Part shown: in pieces, positions 33,967-41,868 of the stretch
Numbering within the stretch: the stretch's first letter is position 1
How the letters are laid out: each line of letters starts with the position of its first letter
From: Actinomadura litoris
GTDB lineage: Bacteria > Actinomycetota > Actinomycetes > Streptosporangiales > Streptosporangiaceae
Direction of reading: 5' to 3'
Assembly (NCBI RefSeq): GCF_009733595.1
Contig: NZ_WOFH01000016.1
Coordinates: 1 to 64,000 of the forward strand
Length of the DNA: 64,000 nt
Notes under the pieces: model-generated
What the model saw: only the letters and a program-made list of their open reading frames with translations
Told to the model about the DNA's origin: nothing
Database searches by the model: none
Made by a program: the position numbers and the translations under genes

Positions 33967-34632
33967 TCACGAGAACACCGGGCCCCGCAGCGCCTCCAGC
34001 GCCTCCGGGTACAGGCCGGAGCGGATCCGCGCGACGACCGTGCCGTCCTTGCCCGCCATGGACGCGGCGAGCCCGGTCGCCGCCGGCAGCACCTCGGCCT
34101 CGGCGGCGACGTGCTGGACGGCCCCCGCGTCCCGCGCCTGCTCGGCGGTGTAGCGGCGGCCGGTGAGCATCGCCTCGTGCGCGGTCGCGCCCGGCAGCCG
34201 CGCCTGGACCAGCGCGCTCATCCCCGGTGTGAAGCTCATCCCGAGGTCCACCTCGGGCAGGCAGAAGTAGCCGCGCTCCTCGCGCATCACCGCGAAGTCG
34301 TGCGCGAGGACGAGCATGGCGCCGCCCGCGAACGCGTGCCCGTTGACGGCGGCGACCGTCGGCGCCGGGAACGCCAGCAGCCGCGCGTAGAGGGCGTGGA
34401 CGCGGCCCAGGTAGTCCTCGAACCGCTCCGGGTTGGCGCCGAGCCATTCCAGGTCGAGGCCGTTGGAGTAGAACTTCCCGGTTCCCGTGGTGACGAGCGC
34501 GCGGGGCCCCTCGTCCTTCTCCACGGTGTCGAGCGCTTCCTCGACGGCGGCGAGGAAGTCGGGCCCGAACCGGTTCTCACCGGCGTCGAACCGCAGGACG
34601 TACACGTCTCCGTCGCGCTGGAGGTCGATCAC
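33967..34632 (-). CDS. Enoyl-CoA hydratase/isomerase family protein
   Basis: 221-aa crotonase-fold protein. GTG 34632 has GGAG 6 nt upstream. The oxyanion-hole segments are FYSNGLDLEWL and NGHAFAGGAMLVLAHD; an acidic residue sits in YFCLPEVDLGM, the position of a catalytic Glu in hydratases or isomerases. The GLDL form of the first motif resembles delta3-delta2-enoyl-CoA isomerases, so isomerase activity is possible. It is shorter than typical hydratases (about 260 aa). It is transcribed divergently from a TetR gene that may control it. Confidence 0.82.
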   Translation of the reverse strand: MIDLQRDGDVYVLRFDAGENRFGPDFLAAVEEALDTVEKDEGPRALVTTGTGKFYSNGLDLEWLGANPERFEDYLGRVHALYARLLAFPAPTVAAVNGHAFAGGAMLVLAHDFAVMREERGYFCLPEVDLGMSFTPGMSALVQARLPGATAHEAMLTGRRYTAEQARDAGAVQHVAAEAEVLPAATGLAASMAGKDGTVVARIRSGLYPEALEALRGPVFS

Positions 34633-34719
34633 GAAATCTCCTTCGATCCGTTCCAGAGCGAACCTTACTCGCCGGTAACCCCTGAGGGAATCTTGGTCGC
34701 CATGCGGGGCGCGCCGAAT

Positions 34720-34767
34720 ATGACGGCCGTCATGGAGAATCGCCAAAGCTTATGATGAGGGTCATAA
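34720..34767. promoter_or_regulatory. Two palindromic operators between TetR and enoyl-CoA hydratase genes
   Basis: In the 142-bp divergent gap there is a perfect 14-bp palindrome ATGACGGCCGTCAT (34720-34733) and an inverted repeat TTATGA-N6-TCATAA (34750-34767). Both contain ATGA/TCAT half-sites, as expected for one dimeric regulator. The second ends 7 bp before the TetR start codon and would block its own transcription or translation. Confidence 0.7.
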
Positions 34768-34774
34768 TCGGGGG

Positions 34775-35350
34775 ATGGGGACCGACAGCCGGGAGCGCAT
34801 GGTGCGCAGCGCCGCCCACCTGTTCCGCGAGCGCGGCTACAGCGGGACGGGGTTCCGCGACGTCATCGCGCACAGCGGCGCGCCGCGCGGCTCGATCTAC
34901 CACCACTTCCCCGAGGGCAAGGCGCAGCTCGCCGAGGAGGCCGTCCGCTACGCCGGGGAGTTCCTCAACGCGGGCATCCTCGCGGCCACCGAGGGCGGCG
35001 ACGCCGCGTCCGCCGTGGACGCCTTCACCGGCTGGTGGCGGCAGGTGCTCATCCGCAGCGAGTTCCGCGCGGGCTGCCCGGTCGTCGCCGTCACCGTCGA
35101 GTCGCACGAGGACGCGCCGCAGCTCGCCGCGGCCGCCGCGCGCGTGTTCGACCGCTGGCAGGACACCCTCGCCACCGGCCTCGGCAACGCCGGCGTCGCC
35201 GACGACCGCGCGGCGCGGCTCGCGCGGCTGATCGTCGCCTCCGTCGAGGGCGCCACGATCCTCTGCCGCGCCCACCGCGACGTCGCCCCGCTGGACGACA
35301 TCGTCAAGGAGCTGAAGGCGATGACGCGGGAGGCGGTCGACTCCGCCTAG
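34775..35350 (+). CDS. TetR/AcrR family transcriptional regulator
   Basis: 191 aa. The N-terminal helix-turn-helix covers about residues 8-54 (MVRSAAHLFRERGYSGTGFRDVI…GAPRGSIYHHFPEGKAQL). The C-terminal ligand domain has the LmrA/YxaF-like pattern (GCPVVAVTVESHED), known in regulators of drug or lipid genes. There is almost no leader: GGGGG directly abuts the ATG, so a leaderless transcript is possible. Its stop overlaps that of aroQ by 4 bp, converging. Confidence 0.88.
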   Translation: MGTDSRERMVRSAAHLFRERGYSGTGFRDVIAHSGAPRGSIYHHFPEGKAQLAEEAVRYAGEFLNAGILAATEGGDAASAVDAFTGWWRQVLIRSEFRAGCPVVAVTVESHEDAPQLAAAAARVFDRWQDTLATGLGNAGVADDRAARLARLIVASVEGATILCRAHRDVAPLDDIVKELKAMTREAVDSA

Positions 35351-35790
35351 CGCTCCCGGGCCAGCAGGTCGGCGACCGCGCGCAGGGCGAGGACGTAGGA
35401 GTTCACGCCGAACCCGGCGATGGTGCCGGTGGCGACGCCCGCGACGACCGAGGTGTGGCGGAACTCCTCGCGGGCCGCCGGGTTGGAGATGTGCACCTCG
35501 ACCAGCGGCGCGGTGAGCTGGGCGAGCGCGTCGCGCAGCCCGTAGGAGTAGTGGGTGAACGCGGCCGGGTTGAGGACGACCGGCAGCCGCCCGTCGGCGG
35601 CCTCGTGCACCCAGCCGATCAGCTCCGCCTCGCCGTCGGTCTGGCGGACCTCGGCGTCCAGGCCGAGGCGCTCCCCCTCGGCGCGGCACAGCTCCGCGAG
35701 GTCGGCGAGCGTGGTGGTGCCGTAGACGTCGGGCTCCCTGATCCCGAGCCGGCCGAGGTTCGGGCCGTTCAGCACGAGCACGCGGGTCAT
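35347..35790 (-). CDS. aroQ: Type II 3-dehydroquinate dehydratase
   Basis: 147 aa, third shikimate-pathway step (dehydroquinate to dehydroshikimate). It begins MTRVLVLNGPNLGRLGIREPDVYG, with the catalytic Tyr23 and the flexible lid Arg17-18 region. VVLNPAAFTHYSYGLRDAL and VEVHISNP…FRHTSVV carry the substrate-binding Asn and His residues. The ATG overlaps the aroB stop by 4 bp. It is the last gene of aroC-aroK-aroB-aroQ. Confidence 0.94.
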   Translation of the reverse strand: MTRVLVLNGPNLGRLGIREPDVYGTTTLADLAELCRAEGERLGLDAEVRQTDGEAELIGWVHEAADGRLPVVLNPAAFTHYSYGLRDALAQLTAPLVEVHISNPAAREEFRHTSVVAGVATGTIAGFGVNSYVLALRAVADLLARER

Positions 35791-36857
35791 CGGGCGACCT
35801 CCCGGTAGGCGGCGGCGAGCAGCGCCTCGTCGGGCCCTTCGAGGCGGCCGGGCTCGGCGACGCCGTCCAGCACGACGAACCGGAGCGTGGCGCCGCGCGC
35901 CTTCTTGTCGATGCTCATCGTGGCGCGCAGGCCGGGCCACGCGGCGCCGTAGGAGACCGGCAGGCCCACCGAGGCCAGCACGGCGCGGTGCCGCTCGACC
36001 ACCTCGGCGGGCAGGCGCCCCGCGAGGCGCGACAGCTCGGCCGCGTACACCATGCCGATCGCGACGGCGTGGCCGTGCCGGAACCGGTAGTCCTCGGCCT
36101 TCTCGATCGCGTGGGCGAGGGTGTGCCCGTAGTTGAGGATCTCGCGGAGCCCGCTCTCCCTCAGGTCGCACGACACGACGTCGGCCTTCACCTGGACGGC
36201 GCGCTCGACCAGCTCGCGGGTGGCGGGCCCGGCCGGCGACACGGCCGCCGCCGGGTCGGCCTCGACCAGCTCCAGGATCTTCGGGTCGGCGATGAACCCG
36301 GCCTTGATCACCTCGGCGAGGCCGCTGATGTAGTCCTCGTGCGGCATCGTGACCAGCGTGGCGAGGTCGCACAGGACGCCGGCGGGCGGGTGGAACGCGC
36401 CGACGAGGTTCTTGCCCTCGGGGATGTTGATGCCGGTCTTGCCGCCGACCGCCGCGTCCACCATGCCGAGCAGCGTGGTCGGGACGAGCACCGCCGGGAC
36501 CCCCCGCAGCCAGGACGCGGCGGCGAACCCGGCGAGGTCGGTGGTGGCGCCGCCGCCGACGCCGACGACCACGTCGGTGCGGGTCATGCCGAGCGCGGCG
36601 AACGCCGACCACAGCCCGGCGAGGACGCCGGCCTCCTTGGCGGCCTCGCCGTCCGGGACGGGCAGCGCGTGGACCTCGTGCCCGGCCCGCTCCAGCGCCC
36701 CGCACACCGGCCGCGCGATCTCGGGCAGGCCCTCGGCGTGGACGACCGCGACCGTCCGGGCCCGCTCCCCCACCATCGCGGGCAGCTCGCCGAGCACTCC
36801 CGTCCCGATGACGACGTCGTAGGGGGCCGCGCCGCCGACGCGGATGCGGGTGGTCAC
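35787..36857 (-). CDS. aroB: 3-dehydroquinate synthase
   Basis: 356-aa NAD- and zinc-dependent enzyme converting DAHP to 3-dehydroquinate. NAD-binding GVGGGATTDLAGFAAASWLRG (in parts), PTTLLGMVDAAVGGKTGIN and the metal ligands in LAEVIKAG, LNYGHTLAHAIE and RHGHAVAIGM are present. The start overlaps the aroK stop by 4 bp. Confidence 0.95.
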   Translation of the reverse strand: MTTRIRVGGAAPYDVVIGTGVLGELPAMVGERARTVAVVHAEGLPEIARPVCGALERAGHEVHALPVPDGEAAKEAGVLAGLWSAFAALGMTRTDVVVGVGGGATTDLAGFAAASWLRGVPAVLVPTTLLGMVDAAVGGKTGINIPEGKNLVGAFHPPAGVLCDLATLVTMPHEDYISGLAEVIKAGFIADPKILELVEADPAAAVSPAGPATRELVERAVQVKADVVSCDLRESGLREILNYGHTLAHAIEKAEDYRFRHGHAVAIGMVYAAELSRLAGRLPAEVVERHRAVLASVGLPVSYGAAWPGLRATMSIDKKARGATLRFVVLDGVAEPGRLEGPDEALLAAAYREVAR

Positions 36858-37357
36858 GGCAGCGCCCGCACGATCTCCTCGACGATGTCGGCGGGCTCGC
36901 GCCCGTCGGTGTCGACGTGGAGCGTGCCGAGCCGCTCGTAGACCGGGAGCCGCTCCTCCAGCAGCTTGCGCATCTGGCTGCGCGGGTTCAGCACGAGCAG
37001 CGGCCTGGCCGAGGCCAGCCCGACCCGCTTGATCGCCTCCGACAGGCCCACCCGCAGGTAGACGACGGTGTGCCCGGCGAGCAGCTCCTGCGTCTCGGGG
37101 GCCAGCACGGCGCCGCCACCGAGCGCGACCACGCCCTCGTGCTCGCCGAGCGCCGCCGCGACGGCCGCGCGCTCCAGCTCGCGGAAGCGCTCCTCGCCGT
37201 CCTCGACGAATATGTCGCCGATCGGCTTGCCCGCCGCGGCCTCGGCGTCGGCGTCGGTGTCGCGCAGCGCCACGCCGAGCCGGCCGGCCAGCTCCGCGCC
37301 GACCGTGCTCTTGCCGGAGCCGGGGGCCCCGATGAGGACCGCCTTCGGTCGCGTCAT
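36854..37357 (-). CDS. aroK: Shikimate kinase
   Basis: 167-aa P-loop kinase phosphorylating shikimate. ATG 37357 has GGGAGG 9 nt upstream; GTG 37363 is an alternative 3 nt from the same site. P-loop GAPGSGKST (10-18), the shikimate-binding DTDADAEAAAG (RDTD), FRELE, GGGAVL and the lid Arg in ASARPLL are present. It lies 19 bp after aroC. Confidence 0.94.
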   Translation of the reverse strand: MTRPKAVLIGAPGSGKSTVGAELAGRLGVALRDTDADAEAAAGKPIGDIFVEDGEERFRELERAAVAAALGEHEGVVALGGGAVLAPETQELLAGHTVVYLRVGLSEAIKRVGLASARPLLVLNPRSQMRKLLEERLPVYERLGTLHVDTDGREPADIVEEIVRALP

Positions 37358-37376
37358 GTCCACTCGCCTCCCGGGG

Positions 37377-38555
37377 TCACTTGACCGTCAGCGCGGAGAG
37401 GTAGGCCCGCGCGTTGCGGGCGGTCTCCTCCGCGGAGTCGCCGCCGAACTTCTCCAGCGCCGCGTCCGCGAGGACGAGCGCCACCATCGCCTCGGCGACC
37501 ACCCCGGCGGCGGGCACGGCGGTGACGTCGCTGCGCTGGTTGATGGCCTTGGCGGGCTCGCCGGTCCGCACGTCGATGGTGTCCAGCCGGCGCGGGACGG
37601 TCGAGATCGGCTTCATCGCCGCCCGCACCCGCAGCGGCTCGCCGGTGGTCATGCCGCCCTCGACGCCGCCGGCGCGGTTGGTGCGGCGGCGGACGCCGTC
37701 GGGGGTGGCGTCGATCTCGTCGTGCGCCCGCGACCCGGGCCGCCGCGCGGTCGTGAAGCCGTCGCCGACCTCCACGCCCTTGATCGCCTGGATGCCCATG
37801 AGGATCCCGGCGAGCCGCGAGTCGAGCCGCCGGTCCCAGTGGACGTGGCTGCCGAGGCCGGGCGGCAGGCCGTAGGCGAGCACCTCCACGACGCCGCCGA
37901 GCGTGTCGCCCGCCTTCTTCATCTCGTCGATGTGCTCGACCATCGCCTCGGACGCGGCGGCGTCGAAGCAGCGCACGGGGCTCTCGTCCACCCGCTGGAG
38001 ATCGCCCGGGCCCGGCAGCACGCCCTCGGGCGCCTCGACCTCGCCCAGCGCGATCACGTGGCTCAGCACGTCCACGCCGAGGGTCTGCCGGAGGAACGCC
38101 CTGGCGACGGTCCCGAGCGCGACGCGCGCGGCGGTCTCGCGGGCGCTCGCCCGCTCCAGCACCGGGCGGGCGTCGTCGAAGCCGTACTTCTGCATCCCGA
38201 CGAGGTCGGCGTGGCCGGGCCTCGGCTGCGACAGCGGCGCGTTGCGCGCCTGCGCGGCGAGGACGTCCGCGTCCACGGGGTCGGCGGCCATCACCGTCTC
38301 CCACTTGGGCCACTCGGTGTTGCCGACCTCGATCGCGACCGGACCGCCCTGCGTCGTCCCGTGCCGGACGCCGCCGAGGATCCGCACCTGGTCCTGCTCG
38401 AACTTCATCCGGGCGCCCCGCCCGTGCCCGAGCCGCCGGCGGCGCAGATCCTCGGCGATGTCCGCCGAGGTCACGCGCACGCCGGCCGGCAGGCCCTCCA
38501 CGATCGCGGTGAGGGCCGGGCCATGGGACTCCCCCGCGGTCAACCAGCGCAGCAT
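37377..38555 (-). CDS. aroC: Chorismate synthase
   Basis: 392-aa FMN-dependent enzyme making chorismate, the last shared step to aromatic amino acids. It begins MLRWLTAGESHGPALTAIVEGLPAG, the family signature; RRLGHGRGARMKFEQDQV and FDDARPVLERASARETAARVA follow. It is the first gene of the aroCKBQ operon; the region upstream holds only gene remnants, so its promoter must lie in or just after them. Confidence 0.95.
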   Translation of the reverse strand: MLRWLTAGESHGPALTAIVEGLPAGVRVTSADIAEDLRRRRLGHGRGARMKFEQDQVRILGGVRHGTTQGGPVAIEVGNTEWPKWETVMAADPVDADVLAAQARNAPLSQPRPGHADLVGMQKYGFDDARPVLERASARETAARVALGTVARAFLRQTLGVDVLSHVIALGEVEAPEGVLPGPGDLQRVDESPVRCFDAAASEAMVEHIDEMKKAGDTLGGVVEVLAYGLPPGLGSHVHWDRRLDSRLAGILMGIQAIKGVEVGDGFTTARRPGSRAHDEIDATPDGVRRRTNRAGGVEGGMTTGEPLRVRAAMKPISTVPRRLDTIDVRTGEPAKAINQRSDVTAVPAAGVVAEAMVALVLADAALEKFGGDSAEETARNARAYLSALTVK

Positions 38556-38630
38556 GCGTCAGATCCTATTGACTCCCCGCCGCGCCCCGTGACGCCGTCC
38601 ACCATCTGAGAGGGCGGGGGCGGCCGGAGG

Positions 38631-38728
38631 TCACCAGGATTCGTAGCGGACGAGGTCCTCCAGGGGCTTGCGCATGGGAGGCCGCGGCGCACCATCCGCC
38701 GGGCGGCGGGCACGTCCTGGAACTCCAT
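38631..38728 (-). pseudogene. Nitroreductase-family gene remnant
   Basis: A good ribosome site (AAGGAGG) precedes ATG 38728, which encodes MEFQDVPAARRMVRR, the typical N-terminus of a nitroreductase-family protein. In another frame the sequence ends RKPLEDLVRYESW-stop, like the C-terminus of such proteins. Everything between (about 180 residues in a normal member) is missing, and the 98-nt length shows a frame change. Internal deletion is inferred; the family assignment rests on two short end motifs. Confidence 0.55.
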
Positions 38729-38757
38729 CGTCCTCCTTCGGTTGCCCTGCTCGGGTC

Positions 38758-39057
38758 TCAGATGACGGGGGCGTCCAGGACCAGCGGGGTGAGGTAGGCG
38801 GCGGTGATCCCGTACCGCTCGGCGAGGTCGAGGAAGCCGCCCGGCCGGACGCCCAGCTCCGCGAGGCCCGCCGCGACCCGGTCCACCCGCTCGGCGAGGC
38901 CCGCGTAGGTGAGGACGGTGTCGGGAGCCTCCCCCGTCCCCTAGACGTGCCCCACGACGGCCGGACGGTCCGGGGCGGCGCCGGCCCATCGGTCGAGATC
39001 GTCCAGGGACGTGCCGTCCCGCCGCCGGTGGTCGTGTGCGTCATGGAGGTCCGTCAA
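38758..39057 (-). pseudogene. Acyl-CoA synthetase (AMP-binding) gene remnant
   Basis: One frame of exactly 100 codons from TTG 39057 (GGAAGGAG upstream) reads LDDLDRWAGAAPDRPAVVG, then an in-frame TAG (38941-38943), then VLTYAGLAERVDRVAAGLAE-LGVRPGG, the N-terminus of AMP-binding enzymes. It jumps directly to FLDLAERYGITAAYLTPLVL, a segment that normally lies 150 or more residues later, and stops. So a large internal deletion and a nonsense mutation are both visible. The catalytic P-loop and adenylation motifs are gone. Confidence 0.7.
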
Positions 39058-39181
39058 CGTCGGCTCCTTCCGTGACGGTGAGTTGATCATGAATGCCGGG
39101 CGGCGGCGAGGCAACGGCCAGTGTTGACGAAGTCACCGGCCGCTTCGGATGATCGACCGCGGGCCGGCGGGGGCGGGCGGC

Positions 39182-39970
39182 TCAGCCGTGGACGAGGACG
39201 GCGGCGAGCGTGCCCGCGAGCAGGAACGGGCCGTAGGGGATCTGGGACTTGCGCCCGGCGCGCCGGGTGGCCAGCAGGGCCAGCGACACGACCAGCGCGA
39301 TCGCGAGCGTGGCGGTGACGCCGAGGACCCAGGCGCGCCAGCCGAGCCAGCCGAGGTGCATGCCGAGGAGCCCGGCGAGCGTGACGTCGCCGAAGCCGAG
39401 CGTCCCCTCGGGCAGCAGGAGCCACTGGACGCCGAAGAACGCGCCGAGCGCGGCCATGCCGAGGATCGCGCGGCCGAACCGCGCGCCGCCGTCGTCGGTG
39501 AAGGACGCGGCGGCGCCGAGCAGCGTGACGCCCGCCGCGTAGGAGGGCAGCGTGAGCGGTTCGGGGAGCCGCCGCAGCGTGGCGTCGACGACGCCGAGGA
39601 ACGTTCCGGCGAGGCCGAGCCACAGGAACGCGGGCAGATCGGGGCGGGCGCCGATCCGCCAGGTCAGCGCGGTGAGGACGGCGAGGGCCAGCAGCGCGAT
39701 CGGGACGGGGCGGCGGCGCAGCGGCGCGGCCCAGGCGGCGTGCAGCGACCACGCGTCCGCCGGGTCCTCGCCGGGGGCCCGCACCGCCGAGGGCTGGGTC
39801 GCGGCGGGCGGAACCTCGAAGAATCCGGCTTCGGAGACTCCGGCCTCGGGGGCCTCGGCGTCCGGGACTCCGGCCTCGGGGGCCGGGGCCGCGGAGGGCG
39901 GGCCCGCGGGCTCGGGGGCGGGGGTGTCGGGGCCGGCGGGGCCTGGGACGGGGGCGTCGGGAGCGTCCAC
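39182..39970 (-). CDS. Type IV prepilin peptidase (A24 family)
   Basis: 262-aa integral membrane aspartic peptidase, GTG 39970. The N-terminal 65 residues are Pro/Ala/Glu-rich. About seven membrane helices follow. The two catalytic Asp sites are in FLGVVDATLRRLP and GTLGFGDVTLAGLLG (the GFGD motif). It lacks the N-terminal methylase zinc domain, so it resembles TadV/FppA-type short enzymes that process Flp-pilin or competence-like pilins. No pilin genes are in this window. It lies downstream of the SseB-like gene by 11 bp. Confidence 0.85.
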   Translation of the reverse strand: MDAPDAPVPGPAGPDTPAPEPAGPPSAAPAPEAGVPDAEAPEAGVSEAGFFEVPPAATQPSAVRAPGEDPADAWSLHAAWAAPLRRRPVPIALLALAVLTALTWRIGARPDLPAFLWLGLAGTFLGVVDATLRRLPEPLTLPSYAAGVTLLGAAASFTDDGGARFGRAILGMAALGAFFGVQWLLLPEGTLGFGDVTLAGLLGMHLGWLGWRAWVLGVTATLAIALVVSLALLATRRAGRKSQIPYGPFLLAGTLAAVLVHG

Positions 39971-39981
39971 GACGCCGTACC

Positions 39982-40677
39982 CTACCGGCGGACGACGCTC
40001 AACTCGACGCCTCCGACGATCCTGCCGCGCAGCAGGGCGGCGAGCCGGTCGGAGACGCGCCGCACGGTGAGCCGCTCGTCGTGGCCGGGGACCACCGCGA
40101 AGCGGACGGCGAGTTCGGCGCCGGTGCCCTCGGTGACGCGGACGCCGCTGACCGCCTGGTCGGACCCGAACGCGGCCTCCACGGCGGCGAGGACGTCGGG
40201 GTCCTCGTGCGGCGGCGGGACGGGGCGCCCCTCGGCGAGCAGGTGCAGCCGCAGCCCGTCGACGGCGAACGGGACGGGGCCCGCGACGTCCACCACCAGC
40301 GCGTGGGCGCCCTCGTCGAGCGCGGCCCGGCACGCCTGCCGGGCGTGCACGGCGACGGGCCGTGCGTCGGGGCGCCACGCCAGCATGGTCTCGACGCAGG
40401 TGAACCCGAGGACGCCGCGCCGGCCGTCCTCGCCGACGAGGGTGGGCAGCGCCATGTCGCTCGACTTCTCCCGGCGCAGCTCGCCGGGGGCGACCTGCTC
40501 CTCCTCGGTGAGGACCGCGACGACGGGGACGAGCAGCCGCGCGCCCTGCAGGCGCCGCAGCACCGCGTGCTCGCCGACGCGGCCGGCGGCGTGGCCGGCG
40601 AGCGCCTCGCACAGCCGGGGGTCGGCGCCGCCGTCGTCCCCGGGGAACTGGGGTTCGGGAATGCTCAGTCCGGACAC
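39982..40677 (-). CDS. SseB-like protein
   Basis: 231 aa with the SseB N-terminal domain pattern: LRRLQGARLLVPVVAVLTEEE near residue 40-60, then MALPTLVGEDGRRGVLGFTCVETMLAW and ALDEGAHALVVDVAGPVPFAV. Actinobacterial SseB-like proteins are conserved but uncharacterised. The start is uncertain: GTG 40677 gives MSGLSIPEPQFPGDDG, while a TTG at 40719 is also in frame; neither has a strong ribosome site. Same strand as the barbiturase-like gene, 57 bp after it. Confidence 0.75.
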   Translation of the reverse strand: MSGLSIPEPQFPGDDGGADPRLCEALAGHAAGRVGEHAVLRRLQGARLLVPVVAVLTEEEQVAPGELRREKSSDMALPTLVGEDGRRGVLGFTCVETMLAWRPDARPVAVHARQACRAALDEGAHALVVDVAGPVPFAVDGLRLHLLAEGRPVPPPHEDPDVLAAVEAAFGSDQAVSGVRVTEGTGAELAVRFAVVPGHDERLTVRRVSDRLAALLRGRIVGGVELSVVRR

Positions 40678-40734
40678 GGCAGGAAGGCTATAGCCTCCGG
40701 CGACCGCCGTGGGCGACAACCCGGATACTCTCGG

Positions 40735-41841
40735 TCATCCGAGGTCGGCGATGGCGGCGACGGTGCCGCCGCCCGAGGGCCCCTGGTGAACGGCGGCGAC
40801 CGACACGAACACGGCGGGGTCGCCGGTGACCGACGCGACGACGCCGCCGACGCACGCCTTGATCTGGCGGTGCCAGTGCACGTCGGAGTCGTCCAGCATG
40901 ATGTTGCGGCGGCCCCGGACCGCGCCGCCCGGGTCGGCCTCGCACTTGACGAACACGTTCACGAGCCGGTCGCCGAGGTCGGCGGCGCGGGGCCGGTCGG
41001 GCAGCGGCAGGCCGGTGGAGCGGATCGCGTCCCAGACCCCGTCGGCGTCGATCGCGTCCTTCATCACACCGTGCCCGGCGCGGTAGCGGCCGCCGATGCC
41101 GCGCACGTTGCCGACGACGACGATCTGGGCGCGGTCCAGCTCGACGCCCGAGGAGCACGAGGCCACCGAGGAGTACAGCGACAGGTCGCGGTGGATCTGC
41201 TCGGCGGCGGGCGGCTCCACCTCGCCGAGCGCGACCGCGACGCCGAGCGCGGTGGTCGAGTTGGAGACGTCCATCGACGCCAGGGTGTCGTCGGTGACGA
41301 CGTCGCGGCCGCGCGAGCGGGCGTCGTTGATGGTGTCGAGGGTGAGCAGCGGCGTCTTGGTCTGGACGTAGTGGACGTCGGCGGGGTCCTCGATGCCCGC
41401 GGCCCGCATCGCCGCGCGCACCCCCGCCGCGACGGTCGCGACCATCGCGGGGCGGCCGATGTCCTCGGGCGCGATGACCTCGCTCATCGCGACGCCGACC
41501 GACAGGCGCGGCTCGCCGGAGGACGGGACGGACGCGGGGTCGGCGGTGGCGAACACGGTCGCGTGCGGGCTCAGCACCCCGTCGGTGCCGCCCGACCACA
41601 CCAGCGGGACCCGCGCGACCTCCTCGGCCGACCGCGTGCCCCGGGCGGTCAGCACCTCGCGGAACGCCCGGTCGGCGAGCAGCCGGGTGTGGTCGTTGAC
41701 GCCGCCGTTGCCCTCGGTCTTGCCGACGACGGCGAGGACCCGGTCGGCCTCCAGCACGCCCCCGTCGATCAGCCGGGCCAGCCCGGAGGCGTCGGTCACG
41801 CTCTCGATGGGGACCTTGCGGACCTCGATCGGGTCGGGCAC
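40735..41841 (-). CDS. Ring-opening amidohydrolase (barbiturase / cyanuric acid hydrolase family)
   Basis: 368 aa, GTG 41841 with AGGAG 8 nt upstream. The family folds as three repeats, each giving one Lys-Ser pair. Candidate residues here are K41 (VVGKTEGNGGVND), K162 (VQTKTPLL) and K299 (FVKCEADPGG), with serines in LVWSGGTDGVLSP (S83), ASCSSGVEL (230-231) and FVSVAAVHQGPSGGG. Members hydrolyse barbiturate (to ureidomalonate) or cyanuric acid (to carboxybiuret). Barbiturase is favoured because a uracil-type permease, a molybdenum hydroxylase and MatB lie nearby, but sequence alone does not settle it. Confidence 0.82.
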   Translation of the reverse strand: MPDPIEVRKVPIESVTDASGLARLIDGGVLEADRVLAVVGKTEGNGGVNDHTRLLADRAFREVLTARGTRSAEEVARVPLVWSGGTDGVLSPHATVFATADPASVPSSGEPRLSVGVAMSEVIAPEDIGRPAMVATVAAGVRAAMRAAGIEDPADVHYVQTKTPLLTLDTINDARSRGRDVVTDDTLASMDVSNSTTALGVAVALGEVEPPAAEQIHRDLSLYSSVASCSSGVELDRAQIVVVGNVRGIGGRYRAGHGVMKDAIDADGVWDAIRSTGLPLPDRPRAADLGDRLVNVFVKCEADPGGAVRGRRNIMLDDSDVHWHRQIKACVGGVVASVTGDPAVFVSVAAVHQGPSGGGTVAAIADLG

Positions 41842-41868
41842 GTCGTCGGCTCCTGTCCTGCGGCGCGG

